Positions 17,562-26,886 of a DNA stretch of 64,000 nucleotides are shown here, piece by piece. Position numbers and translations under genes: made by a program. The first letter of the stretch is position 1. Each line of letters begins with the position of its first letter. This stretch comes from Microbulbifer aggregans (GTDB taxonomy: Bacteria > Pseudomonadota > Gammaproteobacteria > Pseudomonadales > Cellvibrionaceae): NCBI RefSeq assembly GCF_001750105.1, contig NZ_CP014143.1:496001-560000 (forward strand), given 5' to 3'. The notes under the pieces were generated by a model, which made no database searches, had not been told where the DNA came from, and was given only the letters and a program-made list of their open reading frames with translations.

Positions 17562-18851
17562 TCAGACCTGCGCCGCCAGCGACTCAATCTCGTCCACCAG
17601 GCGCCCAAGCGCACCGGTATTGGCCTCAGCCACCAGGCGACCGGCTGCACCGTCCTCCCGGCGCTTGTCGGCATCTTCCAGCCACTCCGCGACGGCTTCG
17701 GCCATCTGCTCCGGCGACTCCACCACCCGCAGCGCCCCCGCATCGCGCAACAGCTCCGCCACGGTGCTGAAATTGTGCAGATGCGGACCGCAGACGATCG
17801 GCACCGCCCAGGCAGCCGGCTCAATCATGTTATGGCCACCCACAGGCACCAGGCTGCCGCCGACAAACGCAACATCACTGGCGCCATAAAAGCGCAACAG
17901 CTCCCCCATGGTATCCCCCAGCAATACCTGCTCCGAGGCGTCCACGTAACCGCCGTCGCTACGGCGACGACAGTGCAGGCCCCGCTCCCGACACAGGCGC
18001 GCCACACTGTCGAAACGCTGTGGGTGGCGCGGGACCAGTACCAGCAGCAGGTCAGGGAACTGCTCACGCAGGCGGGAGAAGGCTTCGAGCACCAACTCAT
18101 CCTCCCCTTCGTGGGTACTGGCAGCCAGCCACACCGGGCGATCACTGCCACCCCGCCACTGGTGGCCGATGGCCTGGGCTTCACTGGAGAGCCCCAGATC
18201 GATGGTGAGATCGAATTTGATATTGCCGCTGGTGAGCAGGCGCTCCGGAGGAAGTCCGAGGCGCACAAAGCGCTCGGCATCAGCCGGGTACTGCGCCACA
18301 ACCCGAGACAACCGGTTCAGCATGTTTTGGGTCAGTGTCGCGAAGCGCCCGTAGCCCTGTGCCGACTTCTCACTCAGGCGCGCATTAGCCAGTAATACGG
18401 GGGTCTCGCGTTTTTTACAGAGGCGCAATAGATTCGGCCACAGCTCGGTCTCAATAATGATCAACAACTTGGGGCGCAGGCTATCCAGGAAAGGCTTCAG
18501 GCACTCGGGTAGGTCGTAGGGGAGGTAATAATGCAACAGACGCCCACCGAGCTTTTCCGCCAGCGCCGCCTGAACGCGCTCAGACCCTGTGGGCGTGGTG
18601 GTGGTGACCAGCCATTGCCAGTCCTGATGGCGGGCGGCCAGCGTCTCAATCACCGGCACAGCCGCGAGGGTTTCCCCAACGGAAACCGAGTGTACCCAGA
18701 TGAGCGGTTTGTGACTGGCGCGTGCCGGGACCTTGCCCAGACGCTCACGCCAGCGACGCCGGTAGGCGGGCAGGGAGCGCCCCCGCCACCAGAGGCGTAA
18801 CAGGATGATCGGCAGGGCGAGGCGCAGAAGCCAAGTATAGAGAAACTGCAT
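17562..18851 (-). CDS. waaA: 3-deoxy-D-manno-octulosonic acid (Kdo) transferase
   Basis: Inner-membrane-associated enzyme that adds Kdo to lipid A precursor, the first step of lipopolysaccharide core synthesis. The 429 residues have the N-terminal anchor helix (MQFLYTWLLRLALPIILLRL), the conserved WVHSVSVGE with the catalytic acidic residue, PTGSERV, YLPYDLP, FIETELWPN-like IIIETELWPN and the C-terminal GGSLVPVGGHN-EPA donor-binding motif. These are diagnostic for the family. It begins the glycan region and is convergent with tolC. Confidence 0.95.
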   Translation of the reverse strand: MQFLYTWLLRLALPIILLRLWWRGRSLPAYRRRWRERLGKVPARASHKPLIWVHSVSVGETLAAVPVIETLAARHQDWQWLVTTTTPTGSERVQAALAEKLGGRLLHYYLPYDLPECLKPFLDSLRPKLLIIIETELWPNLLRLCKKRETPVLLANARLSEKSAQGYGRFATLTQNMLNRLSRVVAQYPADAERFVRLGLPPERLLTSGNIKFDLTIDLGLSSEAQAIGHQWRGGSDRPVWLAASTHEGEDELVLEAFSRLREQFPDLLLVLVPRHPQRFDSVARLCRERGLHCRRRSDGGYVDASEQVLLGDTMGELLRFYGASDVAFVGGSLVPVGGHNMIEPAAWAVPIVCGPHLHNFSTVAELLRDAGALRVVESPEQMAEAVAEWLEDADKRREDGAAGRLVAEANTGALGRLVDEIESLAAQV

Positions 18852-18974
18852 GCAGGCGTCGTGTACTTAGTTGAAAGTGCGCAAAGGGCGGCATTCTAAC
18901 CGCCCGCGACCGGGGCGTCGCCTGTGTTGGCCCAAGACAGAATACGCAGCTCGAGGATAGCCCAGCGGCAGGAC

Positions 18975-19886
18975 TCAGGAGTGGGCGCGGCGGTAAAACT
19001 GCGACTCTGCGCCGAATACCCCGCCCGCCATGCCGGCAGACCGGCAGACACGTAACCACGCGCGCTCACGCTGGCGGCGCACGGTCATGCTCAGCGCACA
19101 AACCAGGGAGGCGGTGAGCAGCTGCAGCAGCGCCGACGCGAGCACATCCACGCGGCTGCGCCCGGTGATCAGCTTCTGGTGGGCCTGGGTGATGCCCACA
19201 GAGTACTTGCGACGGGACAGCCAGCGAAGGTTGGCGCGGTCCTCGGGGATATCCTCGTAGACCACCGCCTCGGCGCAGTGGAAAATCGCCATCCCACGCT
19301 GCGACGCCGCCGTGAAGAACATCACGTCCTCGCCACCGGCGAAGGGGCGCGATTCATCAAACCGCAACCCCAGCTCGCGCACCTCACCCAGGGGAATCAA
19401 CACGTTATTGGTGGCGCAATAGGGAAGCCGCTCACCGGTGCGGCGGCGTTTGCGGGAAAAGAACATGTTGTAGTAATCCGGCGAGGATGCCGGCAGCAGA
19501 CTGATCACGCTACCGCAGACCACCGCCCTGCCGCCCGCATCCCGCGCGAAGCTGTATAGCTTCTGCAGCCAGTCAGCGGCCACCCATTCGTCATCATCGA
19601 TGAACACCAGGTAATCGGCGCCCTTGGCCTGCGCCTCGTCGAGGCAGCGGTTGCGAGCAAAGGGGATACCGCGACGCGACTCTGCCGCGTAGTGAATGGG
19701 CAGCGGATAACTGCCCTGCAGACTGCGGATCACAGGCTGTGCGCTCTCCTCGGGATCGTTGTCTACCACCGTCACGGAAACGCGCACGGTATCCGGTAGT
19801 TCAACCTGGGAGAGACTTTCCAGGGCACGGCGAAGCAGCTCGGGCCTCCGGCAAGTGCAAATACAAATGTCCAGCAGTGGTCGCAA
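18975..19886 (-). CDS. Family 2 glycosyltransferase
   Basis: GT-A fold glycosyltransferase of 303 residues. LLDICICTCRRPELL is the first nucleotide-binding strand; SRRGIPFARNRCLDEA and LVFIDDDEW (the DxD-type metal site) are followed by FAGGEDVMFF, a probable acceptor or catalytic-base region. A hydrophobic C-terminal segment (ALLQLLTASLVCALSM) suggests membrane association. The sugar and acceptor cannot be predicted. The start is a TTG: GGAG lies 6 bases before the TTG at 19886, but directly abuts the TTG at 19892, so the former is chosen. It is divergent from the glycosyltransferase at 20111. Confidence 0.85.
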   Translation of the reverse strand: MRPLLDICICTCRRPELLRRALESLSQVELPDTVRVSVTVVDNDPEESAQPVIRSLQGSYPLPIHYAAESRRGIPFARNRCLDEAQAKGADYLVFIDDDEWVAADWLQKLYSFARDAGGRAVVCGSVISLLPASSPDYYNMFFSRKRRRTGERLPYCATNNVLIPLGEVRELGLRFDESRPFAGGEDVMFFTAASQRGMAIFHCAEAVVYEDIPEDRANLRWLSRRKYSVGITQAHQKLITGRSRVDVLASALLQLLTASLVCALSMTVRRQRERAWLRVCRSAGMAGGVFGAESQFYRRAHS

Positions 19887-19971
19887 CGTCAACTCCAGTT
19901 ACCAGCCAACTCCCGGGGAATGCCTGCCGGGTGAGAGTTTTGGCAGCCTATACCCCATCGACGGGGATGTC

Positions 19972-19977
19972 TATAAT
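19972..19977 (+). promoter_or_regulatory. Perfect -10 hexamer upstream of the plus-strand glycan genes
   Basis: TATAAT lies 134 bases before the ATG at 20111. The matching -35 position (19949-19954) is poor, so an activator or extended -10 contacts would be needed. Initiation just downstream would put both hairpins at 20018-20082 in the leader. Confidence 0.4.
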
Positions 19978-20017
19978 ACGCGGCTTTCACTACTTTGCTT
20001 CGCCGTGCGAGACAAAA

Positions 20018-20082
20018 CGCAACGATTCCCGTTGCTATCGTTGCGCGAAGCCCCGGGCATCTGATTCAAATCAGGCGCCCCG
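20018..20082 (+). other. Two tandem hairpins in the leader of the glycosyltransferase operon
   Basis: The first hairpin has perfect 8-bp arms CGCAACGA (20018-20025) and TCGTTGCG (20038-20045). The second (20051-20082) stacks CCGGGC/GCCCCGG outside and CTGATT/AATCAG inside with a 2-base loop. Neither has a T-run, so they are not simple terminators. They sit between the -10 hexamer and the ATG at 20111. Confidence 0.45.
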
Positions 20083-20110
20083 GCCAAGGTATGGCTAATG
20101 TGAGGCCCCG

Positions 20111-21226
20111 ATGAAAGTCATGCAGTTGCTGCCAGCGCTGAATTCCGGCGGCGTCGAGCGCGGCACTCTCGACCTTGCCCGCGCGCTGGTAGCGGCGGGG
20201 CACGACTCTATCGTTGTCTCCAATGGCGGCAGGATGGTGGAACAGCTGGAGCTTGAGGGCTCACGCCACCTCTCCATGCCGATCCATCGCAAGTCCCTGT
20301 TCAGCCTGCGTCAGGTGCGCCCGCTGCGCGAGCTCATTCGTGCCGAGCAACCGGACATTCTGCACGTGCGCTCCCGCGTACCGGCGTGGCTCACCTATTT
20401 TGCGTGGAAAAAACTGGATTCCAGCAATCGACCGCGACTGGTAAGCACGGCACACGGTCTCTATTCGATCAATCGCTACAGCGCCATTATGGCCAGCAGC
20501 GAGCAGGTTATCGCCATTTCCCGCTGCGTCCGTGACTACCTCACCACCAACTACAGCAGGTATCTGCAGCGCCCACCGGAGATCATCTACCGCGGCGTGG
20601 ACACCACCGAATTTCTTCCAGGCCTGACGCCACCCGAGGGCTGGCGTGAATCCGTAGAGTCCGAGTTTCCTGAGCTTCGCGATAAACGCTGGCTGTTACT
20701 GCCCGGCCGCCTGACCCGCTGGAAGGGCCAGGAGGATTTCCTCCGCTTGCTGGCGAATCTCGACCGCGAGGATTTGCACGGGGTGGTGCTCGGCGGTGCC
20801 GAGCCAAACAAGGAACACTACGCTCAGGAGCTGCAACAGCGAGCGGCGGAGCTGGGCCTGCAGACACGCGTTTCTTTCGTGGGCCAGCGCAGTGACATTC
20901 GGTATTGGTACGGCGCCTCGGCTCTGGTCTACAACCTGTCGAAGCGCCCGGAACCCTTTGGCCGCACGGTGATTGAGGCTGCGGCGATCGGCACGCCCGT
21001 GATCGGCTATGACATCGGCGGCCCGGCAGAATCCCTGCAGGCCTGCTTCCCCGAAGGCCTGGTGCCCGATGGAGATATCGCGGGACTCAAAGACAAAACC
21101 CTTGAGCTGCTGGACAGCGAGGTCCGTCCGGTGCTGCAAAGGGAGTTCACGCTTGAGGCCCAGGCCGAACGAACCATGGGGTTGTACGAGCAATTGCTGG
21201 CAGAGAGACAGGGGGCAGACTCGTGA
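20111..21226 (+). CDS. Family 4 glycosyltransferase
   Basis: GT-B glycosyltransferase of 371 residues, probably acting on lipopolysaccharide core or a surface glycan. The N-terminal half has PALNSGGVERGTLDLARAL, the acceptor-side glycine motif. The C-terminal half has LPGRLTRWKGQ and the donor-binding EPFGRTVIEAAAIGTPVIGYDIGGPAE (an E-x7-E type motif, given here only as landmarks). This pattern is typical of GT4 retaining enzymes. Its TGA overlaps the GTG of the YrbL-like gene, so the two are coupled. The sugar donor is unknown; GDP-mannose is possible because a pyrophosphorylase gene follows. Confidence 0.88.
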   Translation: MKVMQLLPALNSGGVERGTLDLARALVAAGHDSIVVSNGGRMVEQLELEGSRHLSMPIHRKSLFSLRQVRPLRELIRAEQPDILHVRSRVPAWLTYFAWKKLDSSNRPRLVSTAHGLYSINRYSAIMASSEQVIAISRCVRDYLTTNYSRYLQRPPEIIYRGVDTTEFLPGLTPPEGWRESVESEFPELRDKRWLLLPGRLTRWKGQEDFLRLLANLDREDLHGVVLGGAEPNKEHYAQELQQRAAELGLQTRVSFVGQRSDIRYWYGASALVYNLSKRPEPFGRTVIEAAAIGTPVIGYDIGGPAESLQACFPEGLVPDGDIAGLKDKTLELLDSEVRPVLQREFTLEAQAERTMGLYEQLLAERQGADS

Positions 21227-21888
21227 TCAACCTCACCGGCCTGTCCCCCTTTGCCAGTGGCGGCAACCGTCATTGTTACCGGCACCCGCAGGACGCCGAA
21301 AAGTGCGTCAAGGTGATGCGCACCGGCCGCGTCGAAGAGCTGCGACGCCGCGCCCCCTGGTACAAGCGGATCGCGGGCGACGACCGCTTTGACGACAATC
21401 TGCGCGAACTGGCCGGCTACCGGCAGCGAGCGCTGCGCGATGCCGGGGACAGCAGCTCAGCGTGGCGGCACCTGGCCCGCTGGTATGGCATTGAGGAGAC
21501 CTCCGAGGGGCCGGGCGCAGTGACGCAGCTGATTGTCGACGAGCGAGGGGAGCCGGCGGTCACCCTGGAACGTTACCTTCAGCAGCATGGCCTGGACGAA
21601 AGCATCGAGGGAGCACTGCAACGCTTTGCCCAGTGGCTTCGGGAAACCGGCATCCTGACCAAGAACATCCTCCCCCACAACCTGGTGATCCGGCACGAGA
21701 ACGGTCGCCCGGAACTCTACCTGATTGACGGTATCGGGTGCGCCGCCTTCCTGCCGATGGCGGAATTCTTCTCCAGCTCTCGCAAAAGCTATATTCAGAG
21801 ACGGATCGATCGCATGTGGCGGCGTATCCGCTGGGAGCTCTCCGATCGCAACATCACCTGGAAAGAGGCTGAGCGCAAAAGCCAGTAA
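21223..21888 (+). CDS. YrbL-like (PhoP-regulatory-network family) kinase-fold protein
   Basis: The 221-residue protein resembles YrbL, which has a protein-kinase-like fold. A glycine-rich start (SPFASGGNRHCYRHP), a likely ATP-binding lysine in CVKVMR, a catalytic-loop-like ILPHNLVI and a DFG-like LIDGIG are visible in order. YrbL itself has no proven function. Here the gene is a GTG-start partner (GTGA overlap) of a glycosyltransferase inside a glycan locus, so I infer phosphorylation of a core sugar, in the manner of WaaP-type kinases. This is inference from context and motifs only. Confidence 0.75.
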   Translation: MINLTGLSPFASGGNRHCYRHPQDAEKCVKVMRTGRVEELRRRAPWYKRIAGDDRFDDNLRELAGYRQRALRDAGDSSSAWRHLARWYGIEETSEGPGAVTQLIVDERGEPAVTLERYLQQHGLDESIEGALQRFAQWLRETGILTKNILPHNLVIRHENGRPELYLIDGIGCAAFLPMAEFFSSSRKSYIQRRIDRMWRRIRWELSDRNITWKEAERKSQ

Positions 21889-22097
21889 GGCTCTCGCGGA
21901 TCCATCCAGCGCTATCGTGAATGGGCACCCTGGCCCGCCACCCTCCCCGTCCATATCCACACGCCCAGCAACCTGAGAAATGGCCCCGATCTCCGGCGAC
22001 GTCCATACTGAACAGTCGAGAAATGGCACGGTAGGAGTACTACGCTGAAGCCATCTTTTAGTGCGCTCCAACCGAATGGAAAGGGCTTTCCACGATC

Positions 22098-23516
22098 ATG
22101 ATTTTGCCCGTGATAATGGCTGGCGGCTCAGGCTCTCGACTGTGGCCACTCTCCCGCCAGCTTTACCCAAAGCAATTCCTCTCTCTGTGCGGCGACCAGA
22201 CCATGTTGCAGCAGACCTGTAGCCGGCTGGCCGGCCTGCAGCACCTGCCACCCCTGCTCGTCTGCGGCGAAGAGCACCGCTTTACCGTGGCCGAGCAGCT
22301 GCGCGTGGCTCAGCAAAACCACAGTGGCATTATTTTGGAACCGGCCGGCCGTAACACCGCGCCGGCAGTGGCCCTGGCCGCACTGCACAGCCTCGCCTCC
22401 GGCGAGGGAGATCCACTGCTGCTGGTGCTCGCCGCCGACCATGTCATCCGCGACGCGGCTGCTTTCAGACAAGCAGTCGTCGAGGCCAGCAACTTTGCCG
22501 AGGAGGGTGCACTCGTCACCTTCGGCATTGTCCCCACAGAGCCTGAAACCGGCTACGGCTATATCCACCGGGGAGCGCAACGAAGCAGCGGCTCTCACTC
22601 CGCCTTCACGGTGGACAGATTTGTGGAAAAGCCCGACCGGGCCACCGCAGAGAAATATCTGCAAAGCCAGGAATACCTCTGGAACAGCGGCATGTTTCTG
22701 TTTCGCGCCAGTCGCTATATCGAGGAGCTCGGCAGGCACAGACCAGATATATTGAGCGCCTGCGAGCGCGCCCTGGCCGGGGCGAGCCTGGACGTGGACT
22801 TTATTCGACCCGAGCAAAATGCATTTCTTGAATGCCCGGAAGACTCGATCGACTACGCCGTGATGGAGAAAACCCATGACGCGGTCGTGATTCCCCTGGA
22901 CTGCGGCTGGAGTGATCTGGGCTCCTGGTCGGCTTTGTGGGAAATTTCCGACAAAGATGCCCACGGCAATACCGCCAGCGGCGATGTCATCCTCCACGAC
23001 AGTCGCAACTGCTATGTACAGAGCGACAGCAAGCTCATTGCCCTGATCGGGCTCGACAATCTGGTGGTGGTCGAAAGCGACGACGCCATCATGGTTGCGG
23101 CCAAGCATCGCGTGCAGGAAGTAAAAAAAATCGTGGAACTGCTGAAGGCGGAAAACCGGCCGGAAGCCATGGTGCACCGCAAGGTGTACCGGCCCTGGGG
23201 TTTCTATGACTCGGTGGACGCAGGGGAGCGTTTTCAGGTCAAAAGGATCGTGGTCAATCCCGGCGCCCAGTTGAGCCTGCAGATGCACCACCACCGGGCC
23301 GAGCACTGGGTGGTTGTCTCCGGGACCGCCCGGGTCACCTGCGGCGACAAGCAGATGCTTCTCAGCGAGAATCAATCCACCTACATCCCGCTCGGCATCA
23401 AACACCGACTGGAGAATCCGGGCACGATTCCCCTTGAACTGATTGAGGTGCAGTCCGGCTCCTATCTCGGTGAGGACGATATTGTGCGCTTCGAGGACAG
23501 GTACTCCCGCTCCTGA
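22098..23516 (+). CDS. manC: Mannose-1-phosphate guanylyltransferase / mannose-6-phosphate isomerase
   Basis: Bifunctional type II enzyme that makes GDP-mannose from mannose 1-phosphate and GTP, and interconverts fructose 6-phosphate and mannose 6-phosphate. The 472 residues hold the N-terminal pyrophosphorylase signature ([13 protein letters not shown] and YPKQFL), FVEKPD, and a C-terminal cupin isomerase domain ([35 protein letters not shown]). Known names for this family are manC, cpsB and algA. GDP-mannose dehydrogenase or dehydratase genes are not in the window, so the end product may be mannose itself, rhamnose, fucose or other. It starts 209 bases after the YrbL-like gene. Confidence 0.93.
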   Translation: MILPVIMAGGSGSRLWPLSRQLYPKQFLSLCGDQTMLQQTCSRLAGLQHLPPLLVCGEEHRFTVAEQLRVAQQNHSGIILEPAGRNTAPAVALAALHSLASGEGDPLLLVLAADHVIRDAAAFRQAVVEASNFAEEGALVTFGIVPTEPETGYGYIHRGAQRSSGSHSAFTVDRFVEKPDRATAEKYLQSQEYLWNSGMFLFRASRYIEELGRHRPDILSACERALAGASLDVDFIRPEQNAFLECPEDSIDYAVMEKTHDAVVIPLDCGWSDLGSWSALWEISDKDAHGNTASGDVILHDSRNCYVQSDSKLIALIGLDNLVVVESDDAIMVAAKHRVQEVKKIVELLKAENRPEAMVHRKVYRPWGFYDSVDAGERFQVKRIVVNPGAQLSLQMHHHRAEHWVVVSGTARVTCGDKQMLLSENQSTYIPLGIKHRLENPGTIPLELIEVQSGSYLGEDDIVRFEDRYSRS

Positions 23517-23579
23517 GCCGTCACCCTCCTCCCAGGCTCGGGCCGTCGATGATTACTGAACGTCCGGATGCGTATCGCC

Positions 23580-24671
23580 TTAACGCAGGGCCCCGAGGAA
23601 TTGTTCGATCGCCATGTGCCACTGCCCCGGACCTCGGGCAAGTTCGGCGGCATTCTTCCCCATGCGCCGCAGCCCATCGCTGTCATCCAGCATGGCAAGG
23701 AGATGGGCGGTGACATCGGCCTGATCACTGGCATTACAGAGCAGCCCCGTCTCTCCCTCGATCACCGCATCGGCGGCACCACCTTCGCGCCCGGCCAGGC
23801 CCGGCACTCCGTACCAGTTGGCCTCGCGGTAAACGATCCCAAACCCCTCAACCGAATCCCCCTCTCGCCGAGCGGGCATCACGAACAGGTCCGCACGGGA
23901 GAAAAGTGCCGCCTTTTCCCCATCACTGACCGCTCCGGCGAAATGAACACAATCCGCGACCCCCTCCTCTGCTGCGAGCGCCTCGAGCCGCGCCCGGTCA
24001 TCGCCCTTCCCGGCGACGATGTAGAGCACATCGGGATGATGCCTGCGCACCGCGGGCAGCGCCCGAATTACGGCATCCACACCCTTGCGTGGTTCCAGTC
24101 GGGCCAGTGTCAACAATACAGGGGCTCGCCCGGAGGTAACCTTTTCCAGGGCTTCCAGGGCCTGTCGTTCAGCATCCGCTTGCGGACCGATCGGGGGGTT
24201 GATGACGATCAGGCGCGACTTACCGCTGAGATAAGGCTGTACCAGGCTGGCGGTGTAGGCGGAGTTGGCAATGATGCAGTCGGCTACAGATAGAGCCTTC
24301 TGAATGCGCGTCCGCTTGGCATCACTCGGGTTGGCGGGAAACTCCATCCCGTGGGCGAGCACTGCCAGAGGCACATCCAGCTCAGACAAAAGTTCGGCGC
24401 TCTTCCAGGAGTCGGCAAAGACGCCCTCGATATCCCCGCCGCGGATCGCGGAGCGCAGGGCCTGGGCCTTGCGCCAGCGGCGCCAGTGCTTCCAGCCACC
24501 GAAGAAACGAACGTCATAGGCTCCGGCCACGGAGCTCTCGTCGCCCTCGGCATGATCCGCCAGCACCAGAACTTTGTGGCCCGCCTGACCGAGATTGTCG
24601 GCGAGGCCTTCCATCAGGTTTTCAATACCGCCGCGACGGGGCGGAAAACACTGGGTCGTAATCAGGATCAT
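23580..24671 (-). CDS. Family 4 glycosyltransferase
   Basis: GT-B glycosyltransferase of 363 residues. The N-terminus has the acceptor-side motif PPRRGGIENLMEGLADNL. The C-terminal half has LLTLARLEPRKGVD, the nucleotide-sugar-binding strand VAGKGDD, and EGFGIVYREANWYGVPGLAGREGG, the E-x7-E type region (positions about 265-290). No signal peptide or membrane helix is seen. It is convergent with manC and follows an ELM1-family gene by 21 bases, so those two are probably one transcription unit. The substrate is unknown. Confidence 0.88.
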   Translation of the reverse strand: MILITTQCFPPRRGGIENLMEGLADNLGQAGHKVLVLADHAEGDESSVAGAYDVRFFGGWKHWRRWRKAQALRSAIRGGDIEGVFADSWKSAELLSELDVPLAVLAHGMEFPANPSDAKRTRIQKALSVADCIIANSAYTASLVQPYLSGKSRLIVINPPIGPQADAERQALEALEKVTSGRAPVLLTLARLEPRKGVDAVIRALPAVRRHHPDVLYIVAGKGDDRARLEALAAEEGVADCVHFAGAVSDGEKAALFSRADLFVMPARREGDSVEGFGIVYREANWYGVPGLAGREGGAADAVIEGETGLLCNASDQADVTAHLLAMLDDSDGLRRMGKNAAELARGPGQWHMAIEQFLGALR

Positions 24672-24692
24672 GCTTACCTCAACCGCGCGGAT

Positions 24693-25586
24693 TCACTCGG
24701 CCAACCAGTCACTCCGGCGCAGAAGCGCCCGCGCACAGAGCACTTCCTGGGCCAGGGGCTCCCGCGGCGCACCCACGGGGATCGCCACATCCTCAACCCT
24801 GTCGGTCAGCCGTTCCTGGTCCACCAGCCTCTGCACAGCGGCCCGAACCTTGTTGGCCGGCCTGCGGCTGGGCAGAGGGATCACCCCGACCCGCGCCTCG
24901 CTCTGCAGGGCCTCAAAAATCATCGACACACTATCACCGGTAACCCAGATCTGTTCCGATTCCGCCAGCTGCTCGGCCAACCAGCCGGGCGGGCAGTCAC
25001 GCCAGTGGCATATTTCACCGGACTCGACGGAAAGTCCCCGGAGCGTTTCTTCGGGGGTGCGTCGGCTATCGGAAACCGTCCACTCAAGGGGTTCGGCCAG
25101 CAATCGCTGCAGGCTGCCACGCACGGCAGCGGTGTCCCAGCTGAAGTGTTTACTCGGTCCACCCAGCAGGATCAGCCCCTTGCCCGGGCGACGGCGCCCA
25201 CGCGGCAGCGGCTCGGTCAGGGCGCCCTGACTGAGAATCACGTTTTCGAGCGGCGGTGGCCGGTCGTGCTCGGGAATAACCGCGAAATCAAACCAGTGCA
25301 GAGGCAGTGACGGCCGCATCACCACCACACTGCGACCGCCGAAGTAGCGGCGCGCGAAGAGGACTGACCAGTGGCTGCGGTGGCCCGCACCGACAATAAA
25401 GTCTGGCTGCGGCAGCGAGCGCAATTGCTGGTCCAGACCGTGACGGAGGAGTGTGCTGAGCGCAGCCGCAGGAATATCGTGGCTATCGACCGCACAACCG
25501 CAGGCGCGCAGGCCACAGAGCAGTGCCGCCGTCTGCTTCTCATGGGCGCGATTACCATCAAGAAAACGCCAGACCGTCAGCCGCAA
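24693..25586 (-). CDS. ELM1/GtrOC1-family glycosyltransferase-like protein
   Basis: Predicted GT-B-like protein of 297 residues related to the mitochondrial fission ELM1 family, which in bacteria often sits in lipopolysaccharide clusters. Supporting segments are LTVWRFLDGNRAHEKQT at the start, DFIVGAGHRSH, LILLGGPSKHFSW, and VTGDSVSMIFEALQSEARVGV near the C-terminus. The start is a TTG at 25586: GGAG lies 8 bases upstream and the conserved family N-terminus begins exactly there. An in-frame ATG at 25841 would add 85 residues of Gly/Arg-rich sequence with no family resemblance and run into the promoter region of the divergent gene. The activity is not established. Confidence 0.8.
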   Translation of the reverse strand: MRLTVWRFLDGNRAHEKQTAALLCGLRACGCAVDSHDIPAAALSTLLRHGLDQQLRSLPQPDFIVGAGHRSHWSVLFARRYFGGRSVVVMRPSLPLHWFDFAVIPEHDRPPPLENVILSQGALTEPLPRGRRRPGKGLILLGGPSKHFSWDTAAVRGSLQRLLAEPLEWTVSDSRRTPEETLRGLSVESGEICHWRDCPPGWLAEQLAESEQIWVTGDSVSMIFEALQSEARVGVIPLPSRRPANKVRAAVQRLVDQERLTDRVEDVAIPVGAPREPLAQEVLCARALLRRSDWLAE

Positions 25587-25867
25587 TTGGGGAACTCCGA
25601 CTCTAGAGATTGGGATTGCGCCAGATCTGGCGCGGGCGCCCATGCTACCCGATCGCCCTGCAGTATAGAACCCGCGCCAGCCCCCGCCCGGGCCCCCTCT
25701 GACAACGGAGCCTTGACCGTCGCTGTGGGCAAATGGACGTGTTCTCCACCCCCCCGGTATAATCGCGCCCCTGTATCCATAGCAACCGTCCCGGGCCGCC
25801 CCGCCAGCAGACAAGAACGGCGCCAGCGGCAGGCGGTTCACCAGATTATCCGGCGTTATCCATTCCT

Positions 25868-26884
25868 ATGCGTATCATCCATGTCGATAACCACCAGCAG
25901 CGCAAGTACGGCCATACCTCGGTCAGCTGGGCCCTCAAACTATATAGCGGGCTGGTTCGCGCCGGACACAATGTGCTGGCTTTCAGTGATCGTGACGTGG
26001 CCGCGTTTGAGGCGCCTTTCCGCATCCGTGAACTCGTCAGCCGCAAGAAGGTAAACCAGCGCCTGCTGCAAAGCGTAGAGGCGTTCGAACCGGACCTGGT
26101 GATCTTCGGTCACTGCGACCTGATCGACAACGAGACCTTTGCCGAGATTCGCCGGCTGCGCCCGCAGACGGTGATCGCCGCCTGCAACAATGACCCGCTG
26201 TTCGTGCCGAGAAACTCGGACAACATCGCCAAGCGGTGCGAAATTGCCGATGCCATGTTCGTTTCCACTGGGATCGAGGACCTCAAGCGTTACGAGGGCA
26301 AACGGGCAAGCCTCTGGCATATGCCCAACCCCGTCGATCCCTCCGTGGAGACTGCGGATTGCAGCGCCCGCAGCGACCTGGAAGTGGATCTGCTGTTCTG
26401 CAGTAAAGCCCAGGCATACACAGAGCGCGGCAAGATCGTGCAATACCTGAAAGACAACCTGCCGCAGGATCTGAACTTCCGAACCCCGGGAATGTACGAC
26501 CAGCCCACCCTGTGGGGGCGCGATTACGACCACATCCTCGCCAACAGCAAGATGGGCCTGAACCTGAACCGCCAGGAGGGCTACCAGTGGTACTCCTCCG
26601 CGCGCATGGCACAACTGGCCGGCAACGGCCTGCTGGTTTTCACCCATGCAGCAGCACGCTTTGACGAATTTATGCCAGAGGAGACCCTGGTCTATTTCGA
26701 CAGCGAGGAATCTCTGCTGGAGAGGGTTGTCGAATTCCACTCGGACGACGATAAGCGCCGGGAATGGGCCGGCCGCTGCCGGGAATTCTTCCACCGGGAA
26801 ATCAATAACACCCTGTACGCCCAGTACATCGTCGAAACCTCGATGAACCTGCCGTACAGCCACAACTATGTGTGGATCAAATAA
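25868..26884 (+). CDS. CgeB-like glycosyltransferase family protein
   Basis: Predicted GT-B-like protein of 338 residues. It opens with MRIIHVDNHQQRKYGHTSVS. The C-terminal half contains SKMGLNLNRQEGYQWYSSARMAQLAGNGLLVFTH and DSEESLLERVVEFHSDDDKRREWA, the layout of CgeB/spore-maturation-type family 1 glycosyltransferases. The gene is followed after 2 bases by the ligase-like gene and then, by overlap, by ugd, so the three form one operon. The sugar is unknown. Upstream, the 281 bases to the divergent ELM1-family gene hold no other gene I can support. Confidence 0.78.
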   Translation: MRIIHVDNHQQRKYGHTSVSWALKLYSGLVRAGHNVLAFSDRDVAAFEAPFRIRELVSRKKVNQRLLQSVEAFEPDLVIFGHCDLIDNETFAEIRRLRPQTVIAACNNDPLFVPRNSDNIAKRCEIADAMFVSTGIEDLKRYEGKRASLWHMPNPVDPSVETADCSARSDLEVDLLFCSKAQAYTERGKIVQYLKDNLPQDLNFRTPGMYDQPTLWGRDYDHILANSKMGLNLNRQEGYQWYSSARMAQLAGNGLLVFTHAAARFDEFMPEETLVYFDSEESLLERVVEFHSDDDKRREWAGRCREFFHREINNTLYAQYIVETSMNLPYSHNYVWIK

Positions 26885-26886
26885 AT

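Noticed and set aside
22019..22042. TGGCACG matching the -24 element of a sigma-54 promoter before manC
   Set aside because: The required -12 element (TTGC-like) is absent at the correct spacing, so the match is probably chance.
22128..23405. A 425-codon minus-strand frame opposite manC
   Set aside because: manC is unmistakable on the plus strand; the opposite frame has no recognisable domain.
25587..25841. N-terminal 85-codon extension of the ELM1-family gene
   Set aside because: Gly/Arg-rich, no family similarity, no Shine-Dalgarno sequence at 25841, and the family start coincides with the TTG at 25586.
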